The notes under the pieces: generated by a model
The model's database searches: none
What the model saw: only the letters and a program-made list of their open reading frames with translations
Told to the model about the DNA's origin: nothing
Assembly: GCA_002391105.1 (NCBI GenBank)
Contig: DGRT01000064.1
Coordinates: forward strand, 1 to 35,633
DNA: 35,633 nt
Reading direction: 5' to 3'
From: Lachnospiraceae bacterium UBA4381
GTDB lineage: Bacteria > Bacillota > Clostridia > Lachnospirales > Lachnospiraceae
Program-made: the position numbers and the translations under genes
In this document: positions 34,626-35,633 of the stretch, in pieces
Numbering within the stretch: position 1 is the first letter of the stretch
Layout of the letters: the number at the start of each line of letters is the position of its first letter

Positions 34626-35531
34626 TCAATCGCTAAAACTATGAACAATTCTTTCAGCAATATCCTTATCAACCCCATTTTCAACGAGACCATCTACAGT
34701 TTTACATCCATTTTGATATAATTCCAATGCCTCTAATACAATATTCTCGCCTTCTTTCCTTCCTTCTTTTCTTCCTTCTTTTCTTCCCTCATCTAATAAT
34801 TGATCAGTTCGGGTATATATCACATTACCACCCATAATCTTATCAACCCCTTCCTTTATTTCGTCAGAGTTATAAACTTTATTTACCATATCCTGTATAT
34901 GATCATACACACTTTCGATATCATATACAGTAAGAACACCCTCAGAAAAATCTTTCTCCATGTTTGAAATAATATCCTGCATTTCCAACATGACTGTTTC
35001 TAATGGTTCATCCTCTATTCTCATTATAAAGTAGGGTAAAAGAAAATACAATTTCTTTTCTATAATCGAATCTTTAGAAATATTCTTTACTTTTATAACC
35101 GGAACCGAATAATCCACCACACTCCCACTTGGAAATTCCACTTTTAAAATAATATTATCCGGAGTCAAAGAATTATGCCTTAGATATAAAACGGCTGATT
35201 TGGGAAAATGTAATCTTCTGCCCTCCTGTCTTAACGCTTCATCCAGAGCTATATGAAAATCATATTCTATCATCCTAAGAACCATAGTTCCATCAGGATT
35301 GCTCTGACATTCTATATGATAATTATTATTCATAATAGAAATATAAGAATCTGTTATAATTTCTCCGCTATCCGATTCGTAAATTCCATCAGTAATATGA
35401 TTATCAGAAAGAAGGATAACTTTTGTATCTTTATCATACCTGGTATCAAATATTTCATTAATAAGCGGAATTAAAAGGTTAGTATTACGTGTTACCATTG
35501 TTTTGAAAATATTATCATAAATCTTATCCAT
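34626..35531 (-). CDS. Rpn-family PD-(D/E)XK nuclease/transposase-like protein
   Basis: A 301-aa protein of the Rpn (recombination-promoting nuclease, formerly transposase_31/YhgA-like) group. The core ITDSYISIMNNNYHIECQSN has Asp61 and Glu74-x-Gln76, an E-x-Q variant of the PD-(D/E)XK motif, followed by MVLRMIEYDFHIALDEAL. The C-terminal part has the basic GRKEGRKEGRKEGE repeat (about 249-262) common in these proteins, followed by a small helical domain (LYQNGCKTVDGLVENGVDKD). The start ATG has AGGAGGG upstream and a strong promoter. Rpn proteins cleave DNA and some defend against phage. It is AT-rich relative to neighbours. Confidence 0.85.
   Translation of the reverse strand: MDKIYDNIFKTMVTRNTNLLIPLINEIFDTRYDKDTKVILLSDNHITDGIYESDSGEIITDSYISIMNNNYHIECQSNPDGTMVLRMIEYDFHIALDEALRQEGRRLHFPKSAVLYLRHNSLTPDNIILKVEFPSGSVVDYSVPVIKVKNISKDSIIEKKLYFLLPYFIMRIEDEPLETVMLEMQDIISNMEKDFSEGVLTVYDIESVYDHIQDMVNKVYNSDEIKEGVDKIMGGNVIYTRTDQLLDEGRKEGRKEGRKEGENIVLEALELYQNGCKTVDGLVENGVDKDIAERIVHSFSD
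34746..34790 (-). repeat. 12-bp purine-rich tandem repeat in the Rpn gene
   Basis: About three units of a GGAAGAAAAGAA-type 12-mer code GRKE repeats. The purine tract also contains several ribosome-binding-site-like GGAAG words. Unit changes keep the frame. Confidence 0.85.
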
Positions 35532-35549
35532 ACCGCCCTCCTATGCACT

Positions 35550-35604
35550 CATTGCGTATATTGTTGATTAATGAAAATATACACCATTTGCGTATAGTAG
35601 TCAA
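35550..35604 (-). promoter_or_regulatory. promoter of the Rpn-XRE unit with repeated putative operator
   Basis: On the minus strand TTGACT (35604-35599) and TATATT (35581-35576) have a 17-bp spacer. The word TATACGCAA(A)TG occurs twice: within the spacer (35596-35585) and after the predicted transcription start (35560-35550). The placement suggests a repressor site, possibly for the XRE protein of the same unit. Confidence 0.7.
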
Positions 35605-35633
35605 GCTCATTTAATAAAATTACAGGCAGGCTA

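Noticed and set aside
34626..35531. Active transposon
   Set aside because: The Rpn family is sometimes labelled transposase, but no terminal inverted repeats or target duplication were seen around the gene.

Overview
The window looks like chromosomal DNA from an AT-rich, Gram-positive gut-type clostridium, most likely Lachnospiraceae (a Coprococcus/Butyrivibrio-like organism). The reasons are the AddAB pair, strong AGGAGG-type ribosome binding sites, occasional TTG starts, several secreted proteins with tryptophan/glycine-rich cell-wall-binding repeats, a DUF4428 protein and a YitT protein. The genus is inference. I see no rRNA, tRNA, insertion sequence, prophage or CRISPR array.

Layout. 1-4910 (minus): addB then addA (cut by the window edge), the two subunits of the helicase-nuclease for double-strand break repair. 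5177-5815 (plus): a PyrE-like phosphoribosyltransferase with an altered PRPP loop, closed by a bidirectional terminator. 6053-13253 (minus): an apparent transcription unit of NlpC/P60 wall hydrolase, CbiK-like protein, trkA, trkH, ktrB-like and ktrA-like genes, so two potassium uptake systems side by side. 13326-16298 (minus): topoisomerase III and a left-handed beta-helix protein, separated by three 40-bp direct repeats that copy the end of topB. 16584-18792 (minus): a LUD-domain gene behind a decayed branched-chain amino acid ABC transporter (livJ remnant fused to truncated livH, livM with an internal deletion). 18950-20095 (minus): an acidic protein with a degenerate AAA+ domain.

20394-21835: purC (plus) and purE (minus), convergent on a shared terminator. 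21950-26361 (minus): an LRR wall-binding protein, a PD-(D/E)XK nuclease-like gene and a YitT membrane protein; four copies of a ~31-bp palindrome are scattered between 21267 and 25459 and bracket the nuclease gene. 26458-29092 (minus): a metal-efflux operon of an SmtB/CzrA-type repressor, a small HMA metallochaperone and a P1B-type ATPase, with a near-consensus promoter and an overlapping operator. 29373-31583 (minus): a secreted CAP/Ig-like/wall-binding protein, divergent from a secreted 3D-domain protein (31963-32511, plus). 32898-34214 (plus): a DUF4428 zinc-ribbon protein carrying a long methionine-rich minisatellite, preceded by an intergenic region with four 27-bp repeats and nested inverted repeats. 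34313-35531 (minus): an Rpn-type nuclease and an XRE-type HTH protein in one unit with a strong promoter.

The most interesting accessory parts are the methionine-rich DUF4428 protein and its structured upstream region, the Rpn/XRE pair, the palindrome-bracketed nuclease, the inactive-looking AAA+ and CbiK-like proteins, and the decayed liv locus. No single element can be called a new system from sequence alone.
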